Positions 14,767 to 20,770 of a stretch of 36,441 nt of DNA are shown piece by piece. The translations under genes were made by a program, and so were the position numbers. How positions within the stretch are numbered: position 1 is the first letter of the stretch; each line of letters opens with the position of its first letter. Source of the DNA: a virus; the IMG/VR virus record IMGVR_UViG_3300030389_003924, positions 1-36,441 of that record; one strand, given 5' to 3'. Under the pieces are notes generated by a model. That model had not been told where the DNA came from and ran no database searches. It saw only the letters and a list, made by a program, of their open reading frames with translations.

Positions 14767-15297
14767 CTACCCCTCCCCCTTCCCAGATGTACCGTCAGAT
14801 GTACCGTCATAGGCCTCTGTTAAGGGCTTTGGCGTGACGTCGATTATGTCCCGTAATGCCTCTAGATGGCCCTTCTTGATATTCACATCGGCCGTAACCC
14901 GGCTGTCTATTTTCTCCGAATATATGCCCGGGTTGTCGGCTTTCGTCCTCCACTTGGCGAAGTCAAGGACGACACGGCCAGCATGGGCCTCAATCTCCCC
15001 GGTTCTTACGGCCTCAACGGTTTCCTGGGCATAATCGGCTAGGGATTCGGCCCTCGCCTCCCGGGCACGATCGTAGAGGTCACGCATCCCAGGCGTCTCA
15101 TCAATCCACCTCAATAGCGTCACATGCGGGATTCCCATAGCGTTCCCAACCTTTCTCAGCCCATTCCCTTCAGCGATCATGGACTCAAAAGTGTTCCAAA
15201 ACACGGGGCTTTTCTTTAAAGCCTCGGCCCTTTTCCGGGTCAATCTCCCGGTCTTGGTCAGGAACTGGGTCTTTTTGGCCTGTTTTGGTTCAGCCAA
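14767..15297 (-). CDS. terS: Terminase small subunit-like protein
   Basis: 176 aa if translation starts at TTG 15297, which follows AAAAGGAGGGGA and overlaps the stop of the previous gene; ATG codons at 15321 and 15363 are alternatives with weaker ribosome sites. The protein has a helix-turn-helix (GLRKVGNAMGIPHVTLLRWIDETPGMRDLYDRAREARAESLADYAQETVEAV) and a C-terminal AGRVVLDFAKWRTKADNPGIYSEK, the signature of the P22/Sf6-like small terminase family. It recognises the packaging site for TerL. In this genome TerS and TerL are separated by about 2.2 kb of other genes. Confidence 0.75.
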   Translation of the reverse strand: MAEPKQAKKTQFLTKTGRLTRKRAEALKKSPVFWNTFESMIAEGNGLRKVGNAMGIPHVTLLRWIDETPGMRDLYDRAREARAESLADYAQETVEAVRTGEIEAHAGRVVLDFAKWRTKADNPGIYSEKIDSRVTADVNIKKGHLEALRDIIDVTPKPLTEAYDGTSDGTSGKGEG

Positions 15298-15487
15298 TCC
15301 CCTCCTTTTGAGCCTCGACATAGGACTTGCACTCGTGGATCCGGTCTTGGACGAAGTCGGCAAGATCCTTGGCGACCTTATAGTTGAGGTCGGTCTGGGT
15401 CTCGATAGCTTGTTCGGTGGCCGTCCGTACCCTGGAGTCGATCTGTCTCAAAAGTTCGAGGACGGGAAGGTGAGCGTAATCAACCAT
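15290..15487 (-). CDS. Small helical protein of unknown function
   Basis: 65 aa (MVDYAHLPVLELLRQIDSRVRTATEQAIETQTDLNYKVAKDLADFVQDRIHECKSYVEAQKEGIG), all helix. It starts from an ATG preceded by the shared leader motif (15493-15505), which lies inside the end of the upstream gene. It overlaps the terminase small subunit start. No family recognised; the length and helix content would fit a packaging or regulatory adaptor. Confidence 0.6.
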   Translation of the reverse strand: MVDYAHLPVLELLRQIDSRVRTATEQAIETQTDLNYKVAKDLADFVQDRIHECKSYVEAQKEGIG

Positions 15488-15791
15488 AGCGATCTCCGAT
15501 TGAGGGGTTGAGTTGTCGGAGGCATTCTGAAGTCATTTTGAACGTCTCCTGGTACTGGGTTTGCGGGTCCATCATGTTGAACTCCTCCCAGGTGTATTTG
15601 AGTCTGAGCTTGTCCACATAACAGTCACACGTGTCGGCGTGTTTAGTCTTGGAGATATCGGGCCTATGTTCAGTCAGGGCATTGAAACAGAGATACCAGA
15701 CCTCCCTAATTTTTAACGTCTCATAGGTCCCTTTGAACTGGGCTATGGCTATAGAGGGAACAAATACCATAAATAGGATCAGATTCTTCAT
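15480..15791 (-). CDS. Exported protein with signal peptide and cysteines
   Basis: 103 aa. The first ~18 residues (MKNLILFMVFVPSIAIAQ) form a clear signal peptide with an A-I-A-Q type cleavage site. The mature part contains five cysteines, including DTCDCYVD. No lipobox is visible, so it should be periplasmic or secreted. A GGGGG ribosome site precedes the ATG. Its position among DNA-metabolism genes is odd; candidates are a superinfection-exclusion or lysogenic-conversion factor or a spanin-like protein, none of them proven. Confidence 0.65.
   Translation of the reverse strand: MKNLILFMVFVPSIAIAQFKGTYETLKIREVWYLCFNALTEHRPDISKTKHADTCDCYVDKLRLKYTWEEFNMMDPQTQYQETFKMTSECLRQLNPSIGDRYG
15493..15505 (-). 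promoter_or_regulatory. Leader motif CCTCAATCGGAGA, copy 4
   Basis: Minus-strand copy with one change (GGAGA for GGAAA), ending 5 nt before the ATG at 15487. It is coded within the C-terminus of the exported protein. Confidence 0.5.
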
Positions 15792-15813
15792 AAAAACCCC
15801 CTACAATGCATTT

Positions 15814-16224
15814 TTATTGGCTTATCCATAAATCCGTATGGGCTAGGTGTATTTCTTCTCTTGTTGGCGAATCTGAGCATCCCCTGACGAATGCTTCCAC
15901 CCCGCCTTTGCCGTCGATCCCATTCTTCCGGGCCATGATGATCCGGATGAGATTATCGTTCTCGAATGCCAATCCCTCGAGGGCGTCCGTGGTGACCTTG
16001 ATGCAGTTATCGAGATCACGGGTCGCCGTCCGCTTATCCTTTGGGAAGGTAACCACGAGACCCATCGAGACAGGCCCCTTGATCATCCGGAGTTTCTCCA
16101 CCAGGAAGATACTTTGGACGGTGGCCTTGTATTCCTTCGCCTTCTTCGAGACATAGACCCGATTGTTTCCGACCCTCCAGTAGGCGTTCGCTGACGGAGG
16201 CCACGGTAAGAACACTCTGATCAT
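15814..16224 (-). CDS. rusA: Holliday junction resolvase RusA
   Basis: 136 aa. It begins with LPWPPSANAYWRVGNNRVYVSKKAKEYKATVQ, the family start (PPS-N-x-YWR). The catalytic aspartates are visible: DLDN gives Asp70 and Asp72, and FENDN gives Asp90, at almost the same numbering as E. coli RusA (70, 72, 91). It cuts branched DNA made during recombination or replication so that it can be packaged. It follows the helicase-loader-like gene by 6 nt, in a replication and recombination block. Confidence 0.9.
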   Translation of the reverse strand: MIRVFLPWPPSANAYWRVGNNRVYVSKKAKEYKATVQSIFLVEKLRMIKGPVSMGLVVTFPKDKRTATRDLDNCIKVTTDALEGLAFENDNLIRIIMARKNGIDGKGGVEAFVRGCSDSPTREEIHLAHTDLWISQ

Positions 16225-16230
16225 GTCAGA

Positions 16231-16770
16231 CTATGATATCGATGCGACGATACGTTCTTCCTCCCTCGGATCGGGTGAATTTCGTACCGTTGAGATTAAT
16301 GACTTTAGGACGTTCTCCGGGTCCCCCTTGAACTTCATCGGGTTGAATAGTTCGTTCCGGTCGGCCTTTGTCCTCAGACGCCCCTTGTTCTCCTGACGGC
16401 GTCTTTTCCGTTCTAGCTCGGCGATCTTTGGATCGGATAAAATCTCGGATTTTAATGACTGAATCCGGGCCTTCTGTTCGTCGCTGATCTGAGACCGAGG
16501 AGGCGGACTCGGTAAAGCCTTCACTGGGTCCCAACGGTCCCGAGTGAATCGGACGCCTCCCCGGATGTCCGCAGGTTTGGGCCAGTAGTTCTTGGCCTGG
16601 ATGTGTTCGAGGAATGAGTTTCTGATCTGGTCCGGGGTCAGCCCCCTGAGTGCTATCCCCCAGGCCTGTACGTCCCGTTCCGTCACTTTCCCCATCTCCT
16701 TCACGTGGTTCTGATAACTCGTTTCGCAAAGCCTCAATCCATCGATTATGGCGTCGGTAGTCCTTTCCAT
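16231..16770 (-). CDS. Replicative helicase loader-like protein
   Basis: 179 aa. The N-terminal ~70 residues (RDVQAWGIALRGLTPDQIRNSFLEHIQAKNYWPKPADIRG) resemble the helicase loader/inhibitor family of phages, where a helical bundle ends in a WPKPADI motif. The C-terminal part is long, charged and probably disordered (ELERKRRRQENKGRLRTKADRNELF). It presumably recruits the host DnaB helicase to the phage origin. It follows a helical gene that follows the replication initiator-like gene. An alternative overlapping frame is discussed separately. Confidence 0.65.
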   Translation of the reverse strand: MERTTDAIIDGLRLCETSYQNHVKEMGKVTERDVQAWGIALRGLTPDQIRNSFLEHIQAKNYWPKPADIRGGVRFTRDRWDPVKALPSPPPRSQISDEQKARIQSLKSEILSDPKIAELERKRRRQENKGRLRTKADRNELFNPMKFKGDPENVLKSLISTVRNSPDPREEERIVASIS

Positions 16771-16811
16771 CCTGGATCCTTTCCGGTTTAAGGTTTTTAA
16801 GTTCTAGTTTT

Positions 16812-17132
16812 TCAAGAGGCGTGATGATCATGCTCTGACCTCCATCCTGTCCGTTTACTGAATTCAACCTTCGCCTGGTCTATCTCTTCCTGGGTGATCG
16901 TTATGCCCTGATCTTTTTTCTGGCATCCCAGGATCTGGGAAGAGATCACGTCACGGCGTGTTCTTGGAATGAGGGCCTCCGGCGGGGCCCCGAATCCGAA
17001 TGAGTCCAAGACGGCGGAGGCGTGTCGGTCGGATCCTTCAGCAATCCTTTCCAGGAATTTATCTGCAGACTGGGGACCAAACCCTCGGTCCTCGGAGTCT
17101 GTCCCGGTTAAGGGTAGGCCTTTATCCATCAT
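16812..17132 (-). CDS. Hypothetical protein in replication block
   Basis: 106 aa from ATG 17132, chosen because GGAGG lies 7 nt upstream and the stop of the previous gene overlaps it (AGATGATGG). The sequence begins MMDKGLPLTGTDSEDRGFGPQSADKFLERIAEGSDRHASAV and ends in a charged, His-rich tail. Mostly helical; no family recognised. Its place between the initiator-like and helicase-loader-like genes suggests a replication role. Confidence 0.6.
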   Translation of the reverse strand: MMDKGLPLTGTDSEDRGFGPQSADKFLERIAEGSDRHASAVLDSFGFGAPPEALIPRTRRDVISSQILGCQKKDQGITITQEEIDQAKVEFSKRTGWRSEHDHHAS

Positions 17133-17905
17133 CTTCCGCCCTCCAGGACCTTGAGGTTCTGACGGCGGTCCAGGACGGTGTCCAAGAATCCGGTCTCGTC
17201 TTTGGATCGGGCCCATGAGGCCCCGCTTTTCTTAGTCTGGAAATCTCGGTAGTGGACGCCTTGCCAACCGGATCCGATGGCGTGGTGAATGGCTTGGACG
17301 ACGTCCGTCCCTTTCCGGTACTCGGTCAGGGCGGAGGTCAGGAATGATTTAAGTCCGGTTTTGCCTTTGTAGGCTTTGGATGTCGGACCTTCAACTTGCT
17401 TGTACTCGAGCCAGTCATCGAGTGCCTCCGGAAACCCTTCCAGGTTTTGGAGGTCAATCGGGATCTGGACGGCCTCGAGTAGTTCCAGTGGATTCAATTT
17501 TTTCGAGGGCATATCTTCCTTTAAGGATTTCTTTTTATATATATAAGACAAAGGGTGTCGGTCACCGCCACCTTTGAGGTGTCGGTCGTCGCCACCTATT
17601 ATTTGGTTGAATTGGCCGGTCAATCTCGGGGATTTTTTGAGAAGGATGTAGCCGACACGTCGGCCCTCTTTGACCTTCTCCAGGAACCCTTTTTCTTCAA
17701 GGGTCCGGGATACCCGGGAAATCTTTTTAACGTCCGACCAGTGGAGTTGATGGGCGAGGATCTCCGCCTTGGCGAAGACTGGTTCCCCTTCGGCGTCTTG
17801 AGCCCTCTCGTATGCCTTTAAAAGGGTCAAGAGCCTCATGCCTAAGACATCCAGGTCTTGGTCTAGGAACCAGTAGTCGACGTCCATGTCGAGTTTGTAA
17901 TACAC
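17129..17905 (-). CDS. Replication initiator-like protein
   Basis: 258 aa from GTG 17905 with AAGGAAG upstream. Residues ~15-90 form a winged helix (DVLGMRLLTLLKAYERAQ...VKKISRVSRTLEEKGFLEKVKEGRRVGYILLKKSPR). The C-terminal part (WLEYKQVEGPTSKAYKGKTGLKSFLTSALTEYRKGTDVVQAIHHAIGSGWQGVHY) matches the DnaD/phage replication protein type that contacts helicase or its loader. Between the two is a low-complexity linker (GGDDRHLKGGGDRHPLSY) encoded by two 20-bp direct repeats, which may be the origin, as in lambda O. Confidence 0.7.
   Translation of the reverse strand: MYYKLDMDVDYWFLDQDLDVLGMRLLTLLKAYERAQDAEGEPVFAKAEILAHQLHWSDVKKISRVSRTLEEKGFLEKVKEGRRVGYILLKKSPRLTGQFNQIIGGDDRHLKGGGDRHPLSYIYKKKSLKEDMPSKKLNPLELLEAVQIPIDLQNLEGFPEALDDWLEYKQVEGPTSKAYKGKTGLKSFLTSALTEYRKGTDVVQAIHHAIGSGWQGVHYRDFQTKKSGASWARSKDETGFLDTVLDRRQNLKVLEGGR
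17554..17597. repeat. Two iteron-like direct repeats inside the initiator-like gene
   Basis: GGTGTCGGTCACCGCCACCT (17554-17573) and GGTGTCGGTCGTCGCCACCT (17578-17597), 18 of 20 identical, 24-bp period. They sit beside the AT-rich stretch TTTTTATATATATAAG around 17532-17547. Iterons next to an AT-rich unwinding region, inside an initiator gene, are the arrangement of lambda-type origins. Candidate origin of replication. Confidence 0.5.
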
Positions 17906-18091
17906 GTTCTTCCTTAAGTTATACCTGACTGACGGCCACCGTCGGCCGTCGGAAATTTATCGACTTTCTTTTTGGTTACCATCTCCAGGCCAGGTGAGAG
18001 CAAAGGGAAGGTAAAACCTGGGGAGGAAGGGCTAAGGTAAAAATCCCGTCCTGCCAACCCTGGCTGGGTTTGGACCGTCAGCCGGTCGTTT
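17906..18091. terminator. Intergenic stretch with hairpins, possible attenuator
   Basis: No supported gene. It has a perfect dyad GACGGCC-ACCGTC-GGCCGTC (17931-17950) and an imperfect one around 18053-18072 (CCAACCC/GGGTTTGG). Neither is followed by a long T-run on the minus strand, so termination would be weak; an attenuator or regulatory RNA structure is possible. Confidence 0.35.
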
Positions 18092-18238
18092 TTATTCTGC
18101 TTGAGGCCAATCACGTTTGATTCTGATCTCTTCGATTTCTTCCTGGTCCAGGAATCGTTTGACCCGCCAGACCATGTAAAGGACGCCGAAAATCACGACG
18201 ACCAGGTGGACGTAAACCAATAAATTTAGAAAACTCAT
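18092..18238 (-). CDS. Small single-pass membrane protein
   Basis: 48 aa, starting at ATG 18238 with GGAGGT at an ideal distance. The first ~24 residues are a transmembrane helix (MSFLNLLVYVHLVVVIFGVL...), followed by a basic stretch (WRVKRF) and a charged cytoplasmic tail (LDQEEIEEIRIKRDWPQAE). Positive charge right after the helix predicts the tail inside the cell. It lies between the annealing protein and the initiator-like gene. Function unknown; membrane effects of superinfection exclusion or host takeover are possible. Confidence 0.6.
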   Translation of the reverse strand: MSFLNLLVYVHLVVVIFGVLYMVWRVKRFLDQEEIEEIRIKRDWPQAE

Positions 18239-18258
18239 GCCGACCTCCAAGTAACAGT

Positions 18259-18990
18259 TCATGCAGTTTGTGCAGTCAGTTCCTCAGTCGCCTTCAGACC
18301 GTCTCTGAAGGACTTAATTTCTGTTTCCAGGATATAGATATCCTTCTTCTTAAAACAGCCCATGGCGTCCACCCAGTACTGGGCCAGCCACTTATTCACC
18401 TCCTCCGAGGTCTTCAGCTTTTTTACCTGGGCTAAACATTCTTGCCGGTTATCCCAGGGCCCCTTTGACTCTTCTTTCGTCTCCGTCGATTCTGAGCGTT
18501 TTTCCTTGGCATCCAGTTCCGGCGGATCCACATCACTGGGGTCCAGCGGGTTATCCTCTTTGGTATAGATATCGAGGCCCAGGCCACACATGGCGATGGC
18601 CTTAACCAGGCATCTCTGATTTGTTTTGTTAATATCAAACATATCCGCCCCGTTACCGTAGGGTTTCGGAAGGAGGGCCTTGTTCCGGGAGTCCATGACG
18701 AACAGATCCGCAAACCTGACGGGCGTCTCTTCATCCTTCAGGTCTACACCGATCTCGACCATGTATCCCTCCGGGCTGACCAGGTACGGGACCTGGGTGT
18801 TTTCCATCCAGATTGGGCCTTCTTTCCCGAATATAATCAGGGGCCAGTTCCGTTGGGTGTAGGTGGATTTAGGGTAGTGCTTAAGGAGTTCATTCCAGGC
18901 ATGGGTCCAGGGGAGGTAATCAAGCCGACCCTTCTTGGCGGTGAGGTGGCTGACGTCGATGGATCTTAAAAATTCAAAACTACTTGGCAT
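18259..18990 (-). CDS. Single-strand annealing protein, Sak/DUF1071-like
   Basis: 243 aa. Residues ~17-145 contain KKGRLDYLPWTHAWNELLKHYP, VEIGVDLKDEETPVRFADLFVMD and ADMFDINKTNQRCLVKAIAMCGLGLDIY, the DUF1071/Sak-type core that belongs to the Rad52-like annealing proteins. The C-terminal third is charged, including a KEKRSESTETKEESKG linker. It anneals ssDNA made by the exonuclease encoded upstream, forming a recombination pair. The start codon is preceded by the shared leader motif (18998-19011). Confidence 0.8.
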   Translation of the reverse strand: MPSSFEFLRSIDVSHLTAKKGRLDYLPWTHAWNELLKHYPKSTYTQRNWPLIIFGKEGPIWMENTQVPYLVSPEGYMVEIGVDLKDEETPVRFADLFVMDSRNKALLPKPYGNGADMFDINKTNQRCLVKAIAMCGLGLDIYTKEDNPLDPSDVDPPELDAKEKRSESTETKEESKGPWDNRQECLAQVKKLKTSEEVNKWLAQYWVDAMGCFKKKDIYILETEIKSFRDGLKATEELTAQTA

Positions 18991-18997
18991 AATTCAA

Positions 18998-19011
18998 TTC
19001 CGATTGAGGTT
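18998..19011 (-). promoter_or_regulatory. Leader motif AACCTCAATCGGAA, copy 5
   Basis: Minus-strand copy, ending 7 nt before the ATG at 18990. It overlaps the last codons of the exonuclease gene. Confidence 0.6.
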
Positions 19012-19825
19012 AATTCAAAGCGTAGTCCGGTAACTCGACGGACTCGATGATGTTGCTGAACCCGTAGACAGAGTCGGCGGGATCATAATCCTGGAGATCA
19101 ACTAAGGCATTAATATATTGCGTCCGTCCGATATCCAGTTGATGGGCTGGGATCGTGTAGATCCCGACCTGGTAAGGAGGCGTCTTGTTGACTAAGACAA
19201 AAACGTATTCAACGTCGTCGCCGTGATACTTCGCACAATCTATGTAAAACGACGCCCGGCGGTGATACCCGCTATCGGCACACGCCCGGATAAACCCTTG
19301 GCGGGTCGCATCCCTGGCGGTCTTCAGGTCCATCCAATACTTGCCGTTGACCCAGTCGGGCCGGGCCTTCAGTTTATGACCGTCCTTTTCCCAAAAATAG
19401 GAAACTTCTGGGGATCCGGACTTCATCATTAGCTGGACGAGGGGATGGGCTAGGACTGACTTCGCCATTGCCTGGGCGAGGTCTAGCTGTTCCTGGTCAA
19501 TCATGACCAAGTTCTTCTCGAAGGCCTTTTTATTCAGGCCCTCGATTATTTTTTTATTTTCCGGGTTTCTTTGATCCAGTTTCGGGATCAAGATATACTG
19601 TTTTCCAAACTGATCCGGCTCAAGGACCAAGGTGTGAGTCAAGGTCCCGAGTTTCATGTCGTTGGTCTGCTTCTTTGGATGTGCCTTTTCGTACCGGAGG
19701 GCATAGACGCCCCGCTTGTGGACGGTCTCGCAATCACCGGCGGAGGTCGCCGGATCCGCATGGTATTCCGCCGACGGCATATCCGGCCTGACCATCTTTG
19801 ATATTTGTGATTCCCTTGTGATCAT
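19010..19825 (-). CDS. RecE/exodeoxyribonuclease VIII-like exonuclease
   Basis: 271 aa from ATG 19825; an ATG at 19867 lies upstream of the leader motif and is not preferred. The PD-(D/E)XK core of the RecE-like family is visible: LGTLTHTLVLEP (His64), SPEVSYFW (Glu140), LKARPDWV (Asp157) and MDLKTARDA (Asp166, Lys168), then YHRRASFYID as the family Q/Y motif region. It resects DNA ends 5'-3' so that the annealing protein can act on the 3' overhang. Confidence 0.85.
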   Translation of the reverse strand: MITRESQISKMVRPDMPSAEYHADPATSAGDCETVHKRGVYALRYEKAHPKKQTNDMKLGTLTHTLVLEPDQFGKQYILIPKLDQRNPENKKIIEGLNKKAFEKNLVMIDQEQLDLAQAMAKSVLAHPLVQLMMKSGSPEVSYFWEKDGHKLKARPDWVNGKYWMDLKTARDATRQGFIRACADSGYHRRASFYIDCAKYHGDDVEYVFVLVNKTPPYQVGIYTIPAHQLDIGRTQYINALVDLQDYDPADSVYGFSNIIESVELPDYALN

Positions 19826-19837
19826 GTTATTTTTTTG

Positions 19838-19852
19838 TTTCCGATTGAGGTT
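19838..19852 (-). promoter_or_regulatory. Leader motif AACCTCAATCGGAAA, copy 6
   Basis: Exact consensus on the minus strand, 12 nt before the ATG at 19825, with an A-rich spacer. The longest spacer of the six copies. Confidence 0.65.
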
Positions 19853-19892
19853 GGGGGACGGGGTCACTGCTTGCAGTCCCGCCCCCGGTCTC

Positions 19893-20018
19893 TTAGGCTT
19901 GCTTCAGCATCCAGCCGAAACGCATTTTCCAGTTCCCTAGAAAAATAGCCTGAGACTTTTGGTTTCGATTACGTCGGGACTCCTCGACGATTTGATTAAT
20001 TTTAGAATGGGATATCAT
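19893..20018 (-). CDS. Possible small basic protein
   Basis: 41 aa from ATG 20018 with AAGGA upstream (MISHSKINQIVEESRRNRNQKSQAIFLGNWKMRFGWMLKQA). It overlaps the end of the DUF736-like gene. Basic and helical; no family. It fills the only gap in this tightly packed early block, which makes it plausible, but there is no homology evidence. Confidence 0.4.
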   Translation of the reverse strand: MISHSKINQIVEESRRNRNQKSQAIFLGNWKMRFGWMLKQA

Positions 20019-20244
20019 CTTTAATTGTATCCTTTTGAGGTTTTGAAGATTGGGAATCCATCTCCCGGGGCCTCATGATTTTGAAGTCAGGGTGTTTTTC
20101 ATCTTCCTTGTAGTTATTAACAAGGGCCGTGTAATACACGCCGTCCTCCATTGGCTCATCCAATTTAATGGTGAGTTTGATATCGCCAGCCTGGGTTTGG
20201 CCTTTCCAAATAGCACCAATGCTGGACTTTTTTTCTTCAGGCAT
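20002..20244 (-). CDS. DUF736-like small protein
   Basis: 80 aa from ATG 20244 (MPEEKKSSIGAIWKGQTQAGDIKLTIKLDE), preceded by AAGGAAA; this start gives an 8-nt overlap with the Cro-like gene. The IGAIWK-Q(T/S)-AG-x-x-L start, VYYTALVNNYKEDEKHPDFKIMRP and acidic tail resemble the DUF736 proteins of alphaproteobacterial plasmids and phages. Their role is unknown; the fold may bind ssDNA. Second gene of the early minus-strand operon. Confidence 0.65.
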   Translation of the reverse strand: MPEEKKSSIGAIWKGQTQAGDIKLTIKLDEPMEDGVYYTALVNNYKEDEKHPDFKIMRPREMDSQSSKPQKDTIKDDIPF

Positions 20245-20404
20245 TCGCTTTCCTTTCTGCGATGAGTTCATTCACCGCCTGATTGATTTTATCGTTCAGC
20301 TTTGGACTCAGGACCCTGCTGACGACGGTTGGATCAAGGCCAGCCTTCCTGGCGACCTCGACCTGAGAGATCCGATATTTTTTAATCATTTCAAGCATTT
20401 GCAT
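20237..20404 (-). CDS. Cro-like HTH protein
   Basis: 55 aa from ATG 20404 (ATG 20398 is also possible). Residues ~6-33 (MIKKYRISQVEVARKAGLDPTVVSRVLS) form a helix-turn-helix, with SQVEVARKAG as helix 2 and DPTVVSRVL as the recognition helix. It is the first gene of the minus-strand early operon, directly opposite the CI-like repressor, with the operator region between, as in the lambda-type switch. There is no clear ribosome site (the leader is AAGTTTAAA), so it may have a very short leader. Confidence 0.65.
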   Translation of the reverse strand: MQMLEMIKKYRISQVEVARKAGLDPTVVSRVLSPKLNDKINQAVNELIAERKANA

Positions 20405-20435
20405 TTTAAACTTGTCAAGTTATGATGACTGATCA

Positions 20436-20464
20436 ACGATAAGGTTGACAATTTTTATTGTCAA
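20436..20464 (-). promoter_or_regulatory. Early minus-strand promoter overlapping operator
   Basis: Read on the minus strand: TTGACA (20464-20459), 17 nt, TATCGT (20441-20436). Transcription would start near 20430, about 25 nt before the Cro-like ATG. The -35 lies inside the operator palindrome, so repressor binding would block it. Confidence 0.5.
20445..20464. promoter_or_regulatory. Palindromic operator TTGACAAT-N4-ATTGTCAA
   Basis: Perfect 8-bp arms around TTTT. Further half-sites TTGTCAA occur at 20412-20418 and 20485-20491, and ATGTCAA at 20475-20481, so about five half-sites span 80 bp between the Cro-like and repressor genes. Likely target of the phage CI- and Cro-like proteins. Confidence 0.65.
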
Positions 20465-20770
20465 TTTTAGTTATATGTCAATATTTGTCAACACCTTTTT
20501 CAAGAAAGGCGTCATATGAAGAATCAAACAACGGGGGCCGAGTGGTCCCGGCACTCTCAAATCGCCTGGTATGGGCAAACTTTCTGGGGGGGCATATGAA
20601 ATGGGTTAATTGTCGAGGCGGATTTGTTAAGTATCACCCGCCACCACAAAAAAACGGAATGCTGAATGCGGGAACCAGCATTAAAACCTCACCGCAAAAT
20701 ATTATGGAGATTTTGTATATGTCTGTAAGACGACAGGCGTGGACTGATTTTCATCCGCCACCAAAAAATA
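20465..20770 (+). other. Leader region upstream of the repressor
   Basis: About 300 nt. No firmly supported gene. A 27-codon frame at 20516-20599 has an AAAGG site and overlaps, by ATGA, a second open frame from 20596 that runs on into the repressor sequence in another frame. Two imperfect 27-nt direct repeats, CACCCGCCACCA... (20635-20661) and CATCCGCCACCA... (20752-20778), lie here, the second ending over the repressor ATG. TGTCAA half-sites at 20475-20491 belong to the operator cluster. A repressor promoter is expected but I cannot place it. Confidence 0.45.

Noticed and set aside
14583-14810. A 75-codon minus-strand frame after TerS
   Set aside because: No ribosome site, overlaps the TerS end and spans repeats and a hairpin; composition looks non-coding.
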